This document shows, in pieces, positions 22,461-33,545 of a stretch of 64,000 nucleotides of DNA. Both the position numbers and the translations under genes were made by a program. Position 1 is the first letter of the stretch. Each line of letters starts with the position of its first letter. Location of the stretch: contig JAWZYU010000001.1 in assembly GCA_038380435.1 (NCBI GenBank), forward strand, positions 12,380,001 to 12,444,000, written 5' to 3'. The notes under the pieces were generated by a model. That model searched no databases. It was not told the origin of the DNA and saw only the letters and a program-made list of their open reading frames with translations. The stretch comes from Ryuthela nishihirai (lineage: Eukaryota > Arthropoda > Arachnida > Araneae > Heptathelidae).

Positions 22461-23223
22461 TAACTTGGCTCGTGTTTAGCTCAACATGAGCATTCCTTGT
22501 AAGTGGGGCGATTGAAATGACGAGCAGGGTTTTGTATGCTCTATGAGAAAACAGGAGAAGCTAGATGAAGCTTTTACGCTATCTCTATCCCTTTATGTAA
22601 GAAGGAGAAACTTTTTAAAAAAGATGAAGTAAAAATATCTATTTTAAAAGGTTTATATTTAAGATTAATGCTTATATGTAATATAAAACAGAGCTAGATT
22701 AGCCACAAGAAATCGTGTGATTTCTTATTGTTAACGTCAAAAGTTGAATAGGAACCAGTCCGAGTGCAAGGACTTTTGATCTACCAAGCCGCAAGACACA
22801 CATAGTCACTTCAACCCTTTAAATGTGAACGTCAATGAGTCACCAAACGCTTAATACCTTTCACTGAGAATTCTTTCGGTTGTTGGTCAAGTCATTTGTT
22901 CACAACCTTCTGCACTTCAGCATCAGACTTCAATTGGCATCTTTTGAAGCTTTCTTCAGAGTCCCGGAAATATCGAATTGAAGTGAAGTACTCATCTGGT
23001 CAGTAAAGAGGACACCTTCCCTCATATATCAGTAAAGAGGACACCTTCCCTCATATTTCACGTATCATAGCTTTGAAGGAGCATCGTAGTGAAGGAGGAG
23101 GATTGCTTTTGTGAGTTATCTGTATCCTATGATGGATTTCAGCCAGCTTACAGCCTCCTGCACCCAACAATTTTTGTCTCTGCAAGATGGTTCTGTTTCG
23201 ATGAGGAAGAAGATGGGGGTGGG
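22461..23223. other. Unassigned stretch with a 28 bp direct repeat
   Basis: The block cagtaaagaggacaccttcc is tandemly duplicated within about 22999-23056. No gene supported. Confidence 0.5.
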
Positions 23224-23605
23224 GACAGTTCTTTCTTCCGTGGTTTGCGATTAGGAAGATGCTTAATATTGGCCATGACTCTCTCAAAAAAAACTAGTTT
23301 CTTTAAAAAAACACTACAGATTATTTTCTATTTACAGCGACTTGTAAAGTGAAGACTCTTAACAGGAGTATTCTCTGAATGTCCTTACACAAGAATTCCA
23401 GCGGTATAATCTGGATATTTTGGGCTTGCAAGAGATGAGATGCACAGATAAAGGTCAAATATTTTAAATTATTAAATTTCTCTTTTCGTAACGTGATGAT
23501 AGCAAACACTGAGTGTAGTTATGCTTCTCAATATGAAGGCTAGTGATATTCTTTTAAGATTTGAATGCATCAATCAAAAATTTCTCAGGGTAAAATTAAA
23601 AAAAA
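23224..23605 (+). mobile_element. RTE-like LINE 5'-region fragment, diverged
   Basis: Aligns with about 11836-12212 of copy B: ctagtttctttaaaaaaac, cacaagaattccagc, ttgggcttgcaagagatgag. It covers the start of the endonuclease domain and has many stops. Confidence 0.8.
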
Positions 23606-23666
23606 ATTTTAAATACCTTTCTTCCTATGTGCGTTCTACAAATAAAAAATAAAAGTAAAGCATATC

Positions 23667-23782
23667 GAAGAGGTGGATGTAAAAAATAAAAGTATACCAC
23701 GAAGAGGTGGATGTAAAAAATAAAAGTATACCACGAAGAGGTGGATGTAAAAAATAAAAGTATACCACGAAGAGGTGGATGG
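23667..23782. repeat. 34 bp tandem repeat (3.4 units) in LINE ORF2
   Basis: Units start at 23667, 23701, 23735 and 23769 (partial): gaagaggtggatgtaaaaaa plus taaaagtataccac. On the minus strand each unit repeats an IHLFVVY peptide-coding segment of the endonuclease region. 34 is not a multiple of 3, so the expansion breaks the frame. Confidence 0.95.
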
Positions 23783-24236
23783 CTACCGCGTCCAGAGTGA
23801 TGGTGAGTGGTATGACCTGGAACAGAGAATGGCAGCACCCCGCTAGCTGGACCACCTCCATCCTGGTACTGGCGAATGAGAGAGAAATATCGGATCGTGG
23901 GATCTGTGACTGGCTGCAAGTAAGTCTACTGCAGGCACATGTAGATGAGCTTGTGTGCCTGAAGGAGAACCTTGATGTCATCAAGATTCCTCTGGAATAC
24001 ACGACAATTGCATTGTAGGAGTGTGGCCATCCCAAGATTTTGGAGATTGAATTGATGGCAATTTTTGATTTAATGCAGGGGATGATGATTTAATAATATA
24101 TTGGTGGTCTGTGTCCATGTCCTCTGAATCGTCCAAGGGACACGGATCAGAGATCGCCTTTTTGAGGAAAGAATACTTCCTTTTTCTTCGGGCCCAGTAG
24201 GGGCCTCTTCAGTTTGGAAGGTCTGAGGTTGTGAAG

Positions 24237-24625
24237 GTTGGGTTGGGTTGTTTTACCTCTGAGCGGCACTTTTTTGCACACCATGGGCTAAATGGCCAGG
24301 TCACATGGACCCCGAAGGCTCAGAGAAGGTTGGGGGAGGGGACCCACTGGAACAGTTGTGCGAGACAGATGGTAGCCTCCCGTCAAGGCTTCCCAGCGTG
24401 TTCTTTAACGTGCACAGGGTATGGCTCTCCCTCACACGGGGTCACGGCTTAACGTCCCATCCGACGGACGGCGGCCTTTCCAAGCCCATCGGTGTCCCCT
24501 ACTGACCGTGGGCAAGGCGGGGAATTTTGCGGAGATAAATCTCAACGCTGACCCAGCTGGGACTCGAACCTGGGAACTACAGATTACGAGCCTGGCGCGC
24601 TACCGACTGAGCCACCCCCGCCCAG
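24237..24625 (-). mobile_element. SINE-A, full-length
   Basis: Complete minus-strand copy inserted in the jockey-like remnant between the gag-like and endonuclease parts. Only a weak flanking match is visible (ttgtgaagg / agtggaagg), so the duplication has decayed or is ambiguous. Confidence 0.92.
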
Positions 24626-25307
24626 AAGTGGAAGTGGAAGGCTGAATAGCAGCTATGAAAACAGGGGTTGATAACGATGTTGACAGTAACTTCGGCTTTG
24701 TCTGCGTTATAACGTACTTTTCCGTAGGCGAAACGCTAATGTCAGTCTACACCGCCACAGAAGTCATTGGAACGATGTCTTTTCCAATGACTTCACCGGC
24801 ATAGGCAACCTTGCCAGATGGTGCTGGCTGTACAACGATCTTTCTGGCCTCGGGATAAGAAATATTGTTCACTGTTTTGAGGCGTTGGATATCCTTTTCC
24901 AGCCACTTTGGACAATCGTGATGGAATGCTGGATGATCCTCACTGCAGTTCACGCAGCTTGCCTTGTCTGCTATGAAATCGGGATCAAGTGGTCCTGGCT
25001 GCTCCATTGAGCACAGGTAGATTCGCCTCGGCACCGCTGGCATTGAAATAAAGCAGAAGATTTGGAATATACGGCCGTACCAGCAGTGAAGGTATCCTGT
25101 CTTGATGACAGGTGTGGTGTGTCGAAAATATTAGTACCCGGGTGGGTACCAACTTACCATCATGGTGTTGTGAAACCTGGTGGACTGCTTTGATTCCTTG
25201 GGTAGAGAGCTCCAATAGGATTTCTCCTCAGAAACCTTGAAGAATTCAGCAATCTGTGGGGCGACATGGGGACGCCGACGCCACCATTCGCTTTCACCTT
25301 AAGGAGT

Positions 25308-25795
25308 ACCAAACTATTATACACTCTAATTTTAGTCCTTAGGTATATACGCCTATTTCTCCATACTTGGACACTTTGTAAACATGATAACAGGAAACTA
25401 GATGCTTTTGATTCCAGATGCTTACGTAGTATCTTGGGGGCATTAGGTGGTTCAACTTTTTACTAATGATGAGGTTAGGCAAAGGAGTCGGCAAACTCCT
25501 TTAAGCAGCATATTGTGCAGAGAGAGACTCCTTTGGTTTGGCCATGTTGTCCGTATGGATAATTACAGATTGGCGAATAGGGTTATGAACAGTGTACCTA
25601 AAGGCTTCAGAAAGAGGGGGAGACCTAGGATGTGGTGGGCAGAGAATGTCAAACAGGACCTTATTAGAATTGGTGTGTAGCGGCCAGATGCAGCAGATGT
25701 AGCTCAGGACAGACTTGCTTGGAGAACTAAATTGCACGGTCTGGTTGGACCTCCGTAGTCCATGGCTGCTTGAAGATGATGATGATGATGATGAC
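25308..25795 (+). mobile_element. RTE-like LINE insertion with 5' inversion
   Basis: 25308-25366 is the reverse complement of copy B 14367-14425. From about 25367 the sequence runs forward from copy B 14466 through the 3' UTR to a (GAT)n tail at 25775-25794. About 40 bp of the element are missing at the switch, and the junction shares a 2-base 'ac'. This inverted-then-direct 3' structure is the hallmark of twin priming. The forward part still has a 78-codon open piece of the C-terminal domain (25447-25680) ending at a premature TAG. Confidence 0.9.
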
Positions 25796-25911
25796 GGCTA
25801 AGGGAAATAAATATCCTATGTACCAGGGAAGTGGTTGCCACACTTGAACCACACTACTGACCAAAGGTCTTGCATTCGATGGATGTTTCCTCCCAAATCT
25901 GAAATATCCTA

Positions 25912-25976
25912 AGATGGCTAAACTTATACACATTCTTTTAGTGCATGAATGCATTAAGGAAAGATTTCTTATAGAG
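25912..25976 (+). mobile_element. RTE-like LINE endonuclease scrap
   Basis: Short match to about 12150-12212 of copy B (tgcattaaggaaagatttct). Too small to orient further. Confidence 0.5.
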
Positions 25977-26530
25977 AAGACTCTCGATTATCCGAAATAA
26001 ATGGGAAATCAGAAGGACGCACATCGCCTCTGGCGCATATGGGAAATTCGTTTTTAAAGAGAATGAAATCTTTTGTTTGCCTCTAATTCGAACTAATGGA
26101 TGAATCAAAAAATTCAAATAGTATTATTTCATCAGTGCCTTATACAACATAAAAAGTATTTTTCGTTTTTTCCTTAAATTTAAACAGAGATTATTTTCTC
26201 ACACACACTCAGAGAAAAGGGGGCAGACTGTTTCTGTCAGTGGAATATCTTTTGACACTCTACCACCGAAATTTCAAATTCCTACCATATATAAATCACT
26301 TTCAGTATTCCTTCAAATTTTCACATGCATATTTAGCGCCCTCTAATGAAACAAATTAAACCACATAAGGGACGGAAAAATACGAATTGCAATATTCAAC
26401 TGGTACCAATCGAACTAAAAAAGAATTTTCCAATTATCTCTTAAAACAAAAGAGCTGCGTTTCCCACCCACCCTGGGGGTAAAGGGGCAACCTATTGCTA
26501 GCAATGGAAACTTCACGACCTACACATTCT
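25977..26530. other. Possible low-copy dispersed repeat
   Basis: The phrase gcatcgcctctggcg/atat followed by an AT-rich stretch, then 'atctcttaaaa' and a stretch of short purine runs, recurs loosely at 38310-38600 (atcgcctctggcg at both). This suggests an unnamed interspersed repeat of about 500 bp, strongly diverged. No coding potential. Confidence 0.4.
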
Positions 26531-26538
26531 ACCAGAGT

Positions 26539-26887
26539 AGGGGCGGGGGTGGCTCAGTCGGTAGCGCGCCAGGCTCGTAATCTGCAGTTCCCAGGTTCGA
26601 GTCCCAGCTAGGTCAGCGTTGAGATTTATCTCCGCAAAATTTCCCCGCCCTGCCCACGGTCAGTAGGGAACACCGATGGGCTTGGAAAGGCCGTGTGCGG
26701 GAGAGCCATACCATGTGCACGTTAAAGAACATGCTGGATGGCCTTGACGGGAGGCTACCATCTGTCTCCCAACAGTTGTTCCAGTGGGTCCCCTCCCCCC
26801 ACCTTCTCTGAGCCTTCGGGGTCCATATGACCTGGCCATTTAGCCCATGGTGTGCAAAAAAGTGCCGTTCAAAGGTAAAACAACCCA
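26539..26887 (+). mobile_element. SINE-A with internal deletion
   Basis: The tRNA head is intact (ggctcagtcggtagcgcgcc). About 38 bp are missing in the body: 'ggaaaggcc' jumps directly to 'gtgtgcggg' at about 26692, losing the gggacgttaagccg block. The deletion is bounded by ggcc-like sequence at both ends. Confidence 0.92.
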
Positions 26888-26889
26888 AA

Positions 26890-26972
26890 AAACCCTAGAA
26901 CAAGGGTGATATCTTCTTTCTTGACAAATTCAAAATATCGTGAAGTTATCTGTAAAATCTATCCTTTTCATA
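26890..26972 (-). mobile_element. RTE-like LINE endonuclease scrap
   Basis: Minus-strand match to about 12285-12350 of copy B (tttcttgacaaattcaaaat). It lies between two SINE-A copies. Confidence 0.75.
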
Positions 26973-26995
26973 CGTTTAATACCATTACGAGTGGG

Positions 26996-27372
26996 GTGGG
27001 GGTAGTGCGCCAGGCTCGTAATCTGTAGTTCCCAGGTTCGAATCCCAGCTGGGTTAGCGTTGAGATTTATCTCCGCAAAATTCCCCGCCCTGCCCACGGT
27101 CAGTAGGGGACACCGATGGGCTTGGAAAGGCCGCCGTCCGTCGGATGGGACGTTAAGCCGTGGCCCCGTGTGCGAGAGAGCCATACCCTGTGCACGTTAA
27201 AGAACATGCTGGATGGCCTTGACGGGAGGCTACCATCTGTCTCCCAACAGTTGTTCCAGTGGGTCCCCTCCCCCCACCTTCTCTGAGCCTTCGGGGTCCA
27301 TGTGACCTGGCCATTTAGCCCATGGTGTGCAAAAAAGTGCCGCTTAGAGGTAAAACAACCCAACTCAACCCC
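26996..27372 (+). mobile_element. SINE-A, A-box deleted
   Basis: Head reads ggtgggggtagtgcgccagg, so the tggctcagtcgg A-box has been lost while the B-box is kept. The body and tail are complete (aaaacaacccaactcaaccc). Confidence 0.9.
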
Positions 27373-27594
27373 ACAATATAAATATATATTTGATCTTAAG
27401 AGAAGATCAATCCTGCATACCGACAAGGATAACCTTGGCCGATTCAGAGGGTATTTATTCAACTTAGATCAAAATTCCTTTTTACTTTTTATTGCCCATC
27501 TTGCTTGTTGATTTTCTCTCCTCCTTTGTCGGTTTGTTAGTTTGTGAACTTGTCAAAACAGCTGTTCCATCGTATTTATCGACAAAACAATGAT

Positions 27595-28300
27595 TTATGT
27601 CTCAAATTAAAACTTGTGAAGCTGGAAGTGTCACAGGATATAAAAAGTTAACCCCCCCCCCCCCAATGATTTCTTCCTCCTAAAAATAGGGGAAATATGA
27701 AACGATTTTTCCTTTTATATCTTCTGAACGCAAAGGCCGAACGAAGCAGGCTACGCGTCAAATGAAAGCTTGTGAAGCAGGGAGTGTCGTAGACTATAAA
27801 AAAATCTACCCTCCATGCTTTCTTCTCCCTAAAAAAGGAGAAATATAAAAAATATTTCTTCTTTCCTCGATAGAAAAAGTTCCTCCTCTTTCTTCATTCT
27901 TTTTTTTTTATTTTCGATGTTCCTGTTCACTATCTCTTCGGAACGCGAGAGATGAACGTAACAAGTTGTATGTAAATTAAAGCTTGTGACGTTGGAAATG
28001 TTGGGGGTAATAGAAATATCACCCCTTATTTCTTCCCCCCTACAAAGGGGGAAATATGAAAATCTTGTACTACACTCTATCTTCCGAATGCGAAGGCCTA
28101 CAATTACGCGAATGCCTACAATTAGGGGCGAGGCCTACAATTTGGCGCCAAACGAGAGTTCATATGAGGTCTGCGATCTCCCCTCGCTCCAAAAGGGGAC
28201 GGAAATTCAGGGGGAGACCTTAAAGAGTTATACGTCAAATTAAAGCTTGTGGCGTCTGCAATGTCAGTGGCTGCCTCCAACACGATTACAGAAATGGGGT
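27595..28300. repeat. Degenerate tandem repeat, four iterations
   Basis: The anchor 'caaattaaagcttgtgaag' or a variant recurs at about 27603, 27760, 27974 and 28230, each time followed by a 'ggaagtgtc'-like block, then a C-rich tract and 'ggggaaatatgaaa'. Spacing (157, 214, 256 bp) is irregular because of indels and C-run length. No gene. Confidence 0.7.
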
Positions 28301-28493
28301 AAGGGAGAATGGGCTCCATGCTTGGGAATCATAGGTCGAATAAAAGTTTCTGAAAGGAGGTGTTTATGGTGGCAGAGAAAAAAATAATAAATGAAACATT
28401 TTTGAAAAAACTAGCTTTCCTACATGCGACCAAAAAATAAAAAAACCTCTTTCCTATATGCCTCCTAAAAAGAAGAAAATAAACCTAAAGAGA

Positions 28494-28643
28494 AAGCATA
28501 TCGATGGTACAATCAGTCACTGAGTTCGTATTCGCTTCAAAGGAAGCTAGGGCGACGATTTACCTACTCGACAAGATTACCGGCGCCCTATCTTCCTTTG
28601 AGTGAATACGAACTCAGTGACTGATTGCACCATCGATATGCTT
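28494..28643. repeat. 60 bp-arm imperfect palindrome
   Basis: Left arm 28494-28554 and right arm 28584-28643 are inverted copies with few mismatches (aaagcatatcgatgg... and ...ccatcgatatgcttt), separated by a 29-base spacer. It may be a short MITE or a stable hairpin RNA if transcribed. No direct flanking duplication was recognised. Confidence 0.9.
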
Positions 28644-28761
28644 TGTCATTTAATTTACTTATAGTTTTGGAAATGAACTTCATACTTGCCTGAAGAACAT
28701 ATTTTCATGTTGATTACTGACTACTAATTCCCAACTCAATATTGTTTTAAAGCGTTTAGTG

Positions 28762-28940
28762 CAATGGTTATTTCCCTAAATGCTTTAAAACCCCACGGAT
28801 TTTTTCGTCCACGATTGTCGTTTTCTTGAGTTTTTCTATGGGAATAGGTTAAACCGAGTATCGAACACTGCTCAGATGGAAGGTTATGCCTTCAGTCCAA
28901 GAAAGGGAGGCGTTCGGCCCAAAAAGGTTTGGAACCACTG
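28762..28940. mobile_element. Possible hAT-type MITE
   Basis: The right end aaaaaggtttggaaccactg is the complement of the hAT-like terminus cagtggttcc. The left end caatggttatttccc is a weaker match. A poor 8 bp flank match leaves the left boundary uncertain. Confidence 0.5.
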
Positions 28941-30186
28941 ATTTAAAAGATATTTTAGTATTGCTCAGGAGATGGAAAACGGAAATTTAATTATTGGTAA
29001 TTCTAACATTGATTTATTGAAAGGCTTTGATAACGTTATCATAGGTTTCATGAATACAGTTTTAACAAATGGAGGAAATTGAACTTTTAACGTTGATTCA
29101 GCCACTAGATTTATAGATAGTAATAAAATATTACTATGTTTAAATTTCCACAAGCTCAGTTAGACTTTTGGAGAAAATTTTGCAGTGAAGTCCCTGTACA
29201 CAACCTATTTATTCTGCATTAAAAACTGGAGCAGGGAAAGACCTCACTCCATTGGATATTGAGTACATTCGCAAAGAGGATGGTACCGAGACCACCTCTC
29301 TCAGAGAAACGATTCAGGCACTTTTGGAGGGACTATTCCCCGCAGATGACAGGAGCTCTGATGATGCCCAATAGCAACTCAGTGGGAAAGGACTCTGGAT
29401 CCACCAGACAGAGAATGAAGTCGGAGAGGTGGCAAGGTCCCTGCCACAAATGGTCTTGCACTGGAAGTTGTTACTCAGTTGTTTAATGAACAAGGAGATC
29501 TGTTCACCCAGCTCTATAACTGCGTCTAAGTCTGGAATGCTTCTCAAAGGCCAGGAAGGAGGACGGCCTTTTCAACAAGGCAAGTAAAGATCGGGCAGAC
29601 GCGAGAACCTACAGACCCAAATGTCTGCTGCCGGTCATGGGAAAGATATTGGATAAACTGGTCACAAATCGGTTTTACTACCACTGCACTCAGATGGGCT
29701 TTCTGAACAGCAGTAATTCGTATTCAGAACAGAGCAATACACCACGGCCGCTATCAAACAAGTGGTGTAAATGGCGAGGAAAGATTTCACACCTCTCTGA
29801 TTGCCCTGGACGTGAAGGGGCATTTGATCATGTCTGGTGGACAGCCATACTTAATAGGCTAAAAGAATGTTCTTATCCTAAGAACATACATCGCTGGGTG
29901 TCATATTATCTAAGTGATAGAAAGGTCATCTATTTTCATGCCAGTGGGGTAGTCTCGAGAAATCTGGATAGAGGCTGCCCACAGGGTTCGTGCAGTGGTC
30001 CGTTTCTCTCGAACTTAGTTGCGTGCACGAATCTGGATTTGCCCCTGCTTGAGGGTGTCTGGCTACCGGCTTATGCAAACGACATGCTGCTTGTAATGTC
30101 GGCCTCCTCTAGAGAGAGAATGGAGATTCATGGCAAAGCAGCATTGGCGATTCTCGAAGGATGGAGTCTTCGGTACGAGCTAGAGT

Positions 30187-30568
30187 AGGGGCGGGGGTGG
30201 CTCAGTCGGTAGCGCGTCAGGCTCGTAATCTGTAGTTCCCAGGATCGAATCCCAGCTGGGTCAGCGTTGAGATTTATCTCTGCAAAACTCCTCGCCCTGT
30301 CCACGGTCAGTAGGGGACACCGATGGGCTTGGAAAGGACGCCGTCCGTCGGATGGGACGTTAAGCCGTGGCCCCGTGTGCGGGAGAGCCATACCCTGTGC
30401 ACGTTAAAGAACACGCTGGATGGCCTTGACGGGAGGCTACCATCTGTCTCCCAACAGCTGTTCCAGTGGGTTCCCTCCGCCAACCTTCTCTGAGCCTTCG
30501 GGGTTCATGTGACCTGGCCATTTAGCCCATGGTGTGCAAAAAAGTGCGCTCAGAGGTAAAACAACCCA
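30187..30568 (+). mobile_element. SINE-A with 12 bp TSD, inside the R1-like LINE
   Basis: Complete plus-strand copy. It is flanked by acgagctagagt at 30175-30186 and 30569-30580. It interrupts the RT just after SLRYELE. Confidence 0.95.
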
Positions 30569-31377
30569 ACGAGCTAGAGTTCAGCTGTACGAAAACACTA
30601 TCAATGACTTTGGCTAAGCAGGTTGTCTTCAAAATCGATACCCTGTCTTTAAGATGATTGACGGGAACATCCGTCATCAGATGATTATGAAGTACTTAGG
30701 GATCACGCTGGTTTAGAGAATGAGCTTTATCCCACACTTTCAGGATTGGAAAGCGAAATGCACCAAAGTTACGTGCAAACTGGGGCGAATGCTCGCATTT
30801 CGTGACGCTTCATAGGAGAGGTCTTAAAGGAAATTTATCTGAGGGGAACAGAATGGATCCTGACCTAGGAGTGGGCGCCACGAGCCACTCCTTGATGTGC
30901 AGAAAGCTGCTCGCTGCCCAAATACCAGTTTTGCTGCATATCACCAGAGCTTTATAAAACTACATCAACGGATACACTCGTGGTGATCACAGGGATTCCG
31001 CCTCTCTATGTGACATTAGGAAAAGAAGCGAACATGTTGAGAGTCCTGCACGAAAAGAGAAAAGCAACATTTCTCGGAGTCCAGTATGACCCTGGGGAAT
31101 TTGAGAGTGAAACTGCAAAGTGGGATCCACACTCCACAAAGCGACTGCATGTGCCGTGGTCCATCAGGAAGAAGAGCAGAAGTTCACACAGATGGTTCCA
31201 AGATCGACGATGATGTTGGCAAAGCCTACACGGTCTACAGTCGAGGAGCCAAAGTGTGATTTCACGAGGAAAGTATCAAATAATGGCTCAGCCTTTCAAG
31301 CAGAGCTTGCCATCAGAGAGACCCTACCTCAATGACGGCAGTCATTACAAAGACATCAGGCTGTACAGTCGCTCAAA

Positions 31378-31625
31378 AAACAAATATCCGAACACTATGG
31401 TTGATTACAAAATTCAAAAAAAATATCTGGCAACGATTTTTTTAGAAATTAGTGATCTGGCAACCTTCGTGTCACGTGACACGAAGGTTGCTAGAAATCA
31501 GTGATCTGGCAACCTTCGTGTCACGTGACACGAAGGTTACCAGATCACTGATTTCTAAAAAAATCGTTGCCAGATATTTTTTCTGAATTTTGTAATCAAC
31601 CATAGTGTTCGGATATTTGTTTTTT
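31378..31625. repeat. Long near-perfect palindrome in the fold-back element
   Basis: The block aaatatccgaacactatggt to cttcgtgtcacgtg (about 31382-31483) is mirrored by about 31525-31622. The centre repeats the hairpin cttcgtgtcacgtgacacga twice. Copy 2 lacks most of this inner palindrome at its left end. Confidence 0.9.
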
Positions 31626-31633
31626 AATATATA

Positions 31634-33163
31634 CAGGGTGATTCAAAACGTATCGTTCAAATTTCGTGGGGAGGTAAGGAATACGTTAGGAAACCGATTT
31701 CACATAGGAAAGTATGTCTGCAAACGTCATGTACATGAACAAAATGGACAAGTAAAGTGAACACAAGGAAACAGTACAGTTAAGTGGTAACGAATGTGAC
31801 TTTTATTCCAACAAGGTAAAGTACAGGTTCACAGTAGGTGCTCAAAATTGCGACCATTTACACGGACACAGGATTCACAGCGCCGTTGCATTGACCGCCG
31901 AACATTTTCAAAAACGCCTGGCATATCACGGACAATGCCTGCGGCGGCCACTATTTGTGCAACAAGGTCGAATGTGACTTTTATTTCCAACAAGGGTAAG
32001 AATACGTTAGGAAACCGATTTCACAAGGTCCATTTCACTGTCGATGGGGGTCTCGTATACATGGTATTTCATGGCCCCCCACAAAAAGAAATCCATGGGC
32101 GATAAATCAGGTGACCTGGGTGGCCAAGCGATCGGTCCACCTCTACCGATCCATCGTGCTCCGAATGTTCGGTTCAGGTAATCACGCGCAACAATTGTGC
32201 TATGGGCTGGAGCCCCGTCATGTTGATACCACATATCTCGGCGGATATGCGCAGGAACAGCGCCCAGAAAAGTCGGTAACACTGTCTCGAGAAATATTAG
32301 TTATTTCCGGCCGTCCAATTGGGGCGGTAGCAAGTAAGGTCCCAACAAACAGTCACCAATGATTCCAGCCCACACATTTACGGCAAAACGATGTTGCACA
32401 GCGTGACTTCTCGTACCATGCGGGTTGTCGTAAGCCCACACATGTGAATTGTGTGTATTGAACACACCTTCACGAGTGAATGAAGCTTCATCTGTAAAAA
32501 GGACAGAAGCTGGAAAACTGGGGTCCATGGCACCTTTCTGCATGAACCCTTGTGCAAATTCCACACGCTTCGGATAATCATCAGGATGCAGTAACTGCAC
32601 CCTTTGCAGATGGTAAGGATGCACACGTTCCTCGTGCAGTATCTCCGCCACACTGCTGACTGAGAGACCCCAAGCTGCTGAGCAATAGCTCGTGTGCTGG
32701 TATTCGGATTATCTTCGATGGACTGTAGGACTTGTTCTGCGACGTTGACAGTCCGCGTCAGTCGTCTTCTCCCCGTATCCTGCATGTTGCTGCGCAGTGA
32801 ACCATGTTCGCGCAGATTGCGATGCACACTGCAAACATTTGATGCTGCGGTATTCTTCTGTTGGGGTATCGGTCTTCGTAAACTTGCCTAGCTCAGCGGC
32901 CGCTTTCGCCAGCTGCCCCATATGCAAGATGCATATCCGCTAGCTCTTGATGCGTAAAACGATTCATCTTATCACTAGTAAGTCAGCTCGTACACTGATG
33001 ACAGCGGGAGTGGTCGGGCGAGCTGTACACTGGTTGGGTACACACAGCGCCCTCTACATACGCATGCGTACATTTGCGGACATACTTTCCTATGTGAAAT
33101 CGGTTTCCTGACGTATTCCCTACCTCCCCACGAAATTTGAACGATAAGTTTTGAATCACCCTG
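31634..33163 (-). mobile_element. Tc1/mariner-superfamily element inserted in the fold-back element
   Basis: Terminal inverted repeats of about 90 bp (cagggtgattcaaaac... at both ends, a few mismatches), flanked by TA at 31632-31633 and 33164-33165. Length 1530 bp. The second fold-back copy has the uninterrupted sequence at the same place (around 57909-57925), which confirms the boundaries. Confidence 0.95.
31850..32967 (-). pseudogene. Mariner-type transposase with DUF4817-like N-terminus
   Basis: The start ATG at 32967 gives MNRFTHQELADMHLAYG, matching the N-terminal helix-turn-helix region common in arthropod elements of this type. A stop follows after about 25 codons, then frame changes. 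Later blocks are NPNTSTRAIAQQLGVSQSAV (second helix-turn-helix), LFTDEASFTREG (first catalytic Asp region), QHDGAPAH (second) and RSPDLSPMDFFLWG (third acidic region). These place it in the DDE/D transposase superfamily that cuts at TA. A patch of about 54 bp at 31970-32023 replaces coding sequence after MDLV. It is dead. Confidence 0.88.
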
Positions 33164-33454
33164 TATAATGCGTATTCATATATAATGCAATAAATATGGA
33201 GCGTGTGCAGTTACCGTTCACAGCAAACTGGAGCGGTTGTGGTTAATGTTCACAGCACATTGGATCGTGTGAGCTCACAAAGACCTGGATCGTGTGGGCT
33301 CACTCACGGAAATATTGAGCGTGTGCAGTTACCGTTCACAGCAAACTGGAGCGGTTGCAGTTAATGTTCACAGCACATTGGATCGTATGAGCTCACAAAG
33401 ACCTGGATCGTGTGGGCTCACTCACGGAAATATTGAGCGTGTGTAGTTACTGTT

Positions 33455-33545
33455 CACAGCAAACTGGAGCGTGTGCAGTAACTGCACACGCTCCAGTTTG
33501 CTGTGAACGGTAACTGGAGCGTGTACAGTTGCTGTACACGCTCCA
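33455..33545. repeat. Nested hairpins at the right end of the fold-back element
   Basis: The block gcgtgtgcagtaactgcaca is self-complementary and is followed by the inverted gtttgctgtgaacggtaac and by a second small hairpin gcgtgtacagttgctgtaca. The same arrangement is present at 58330-58412. Confidence 0.9.

Larger units (their letters stand above)
23640..25260 (-). pseudogene. Jockey-like LINE remnant: gag-like ORF1 and ORF2 endonuclease start
   Basis: On the minus strand, about 24745-25215 encodes a gag-like nucleic-acid-binding protein typical of jockey-type ORF1. The segment SCVNCSEDHPAFHHDCPKW is the last zinc-knuckle region, followed by KDIQRLKTVNNISYPEARKIV. At about 23800-24010 another minus frame reads NLDDIKVLLQAHKLIYMCLQ, the usual beginning of the ORF2 endonuclease. 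Frames change several times. A SINE-A (24237-24625) splits the element, and the left end runs into a 34 bp tandem repeat. ORF1 would bind the element RNA and ORF2 would cut and copy; neither is intact. Confidence 0.8.
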
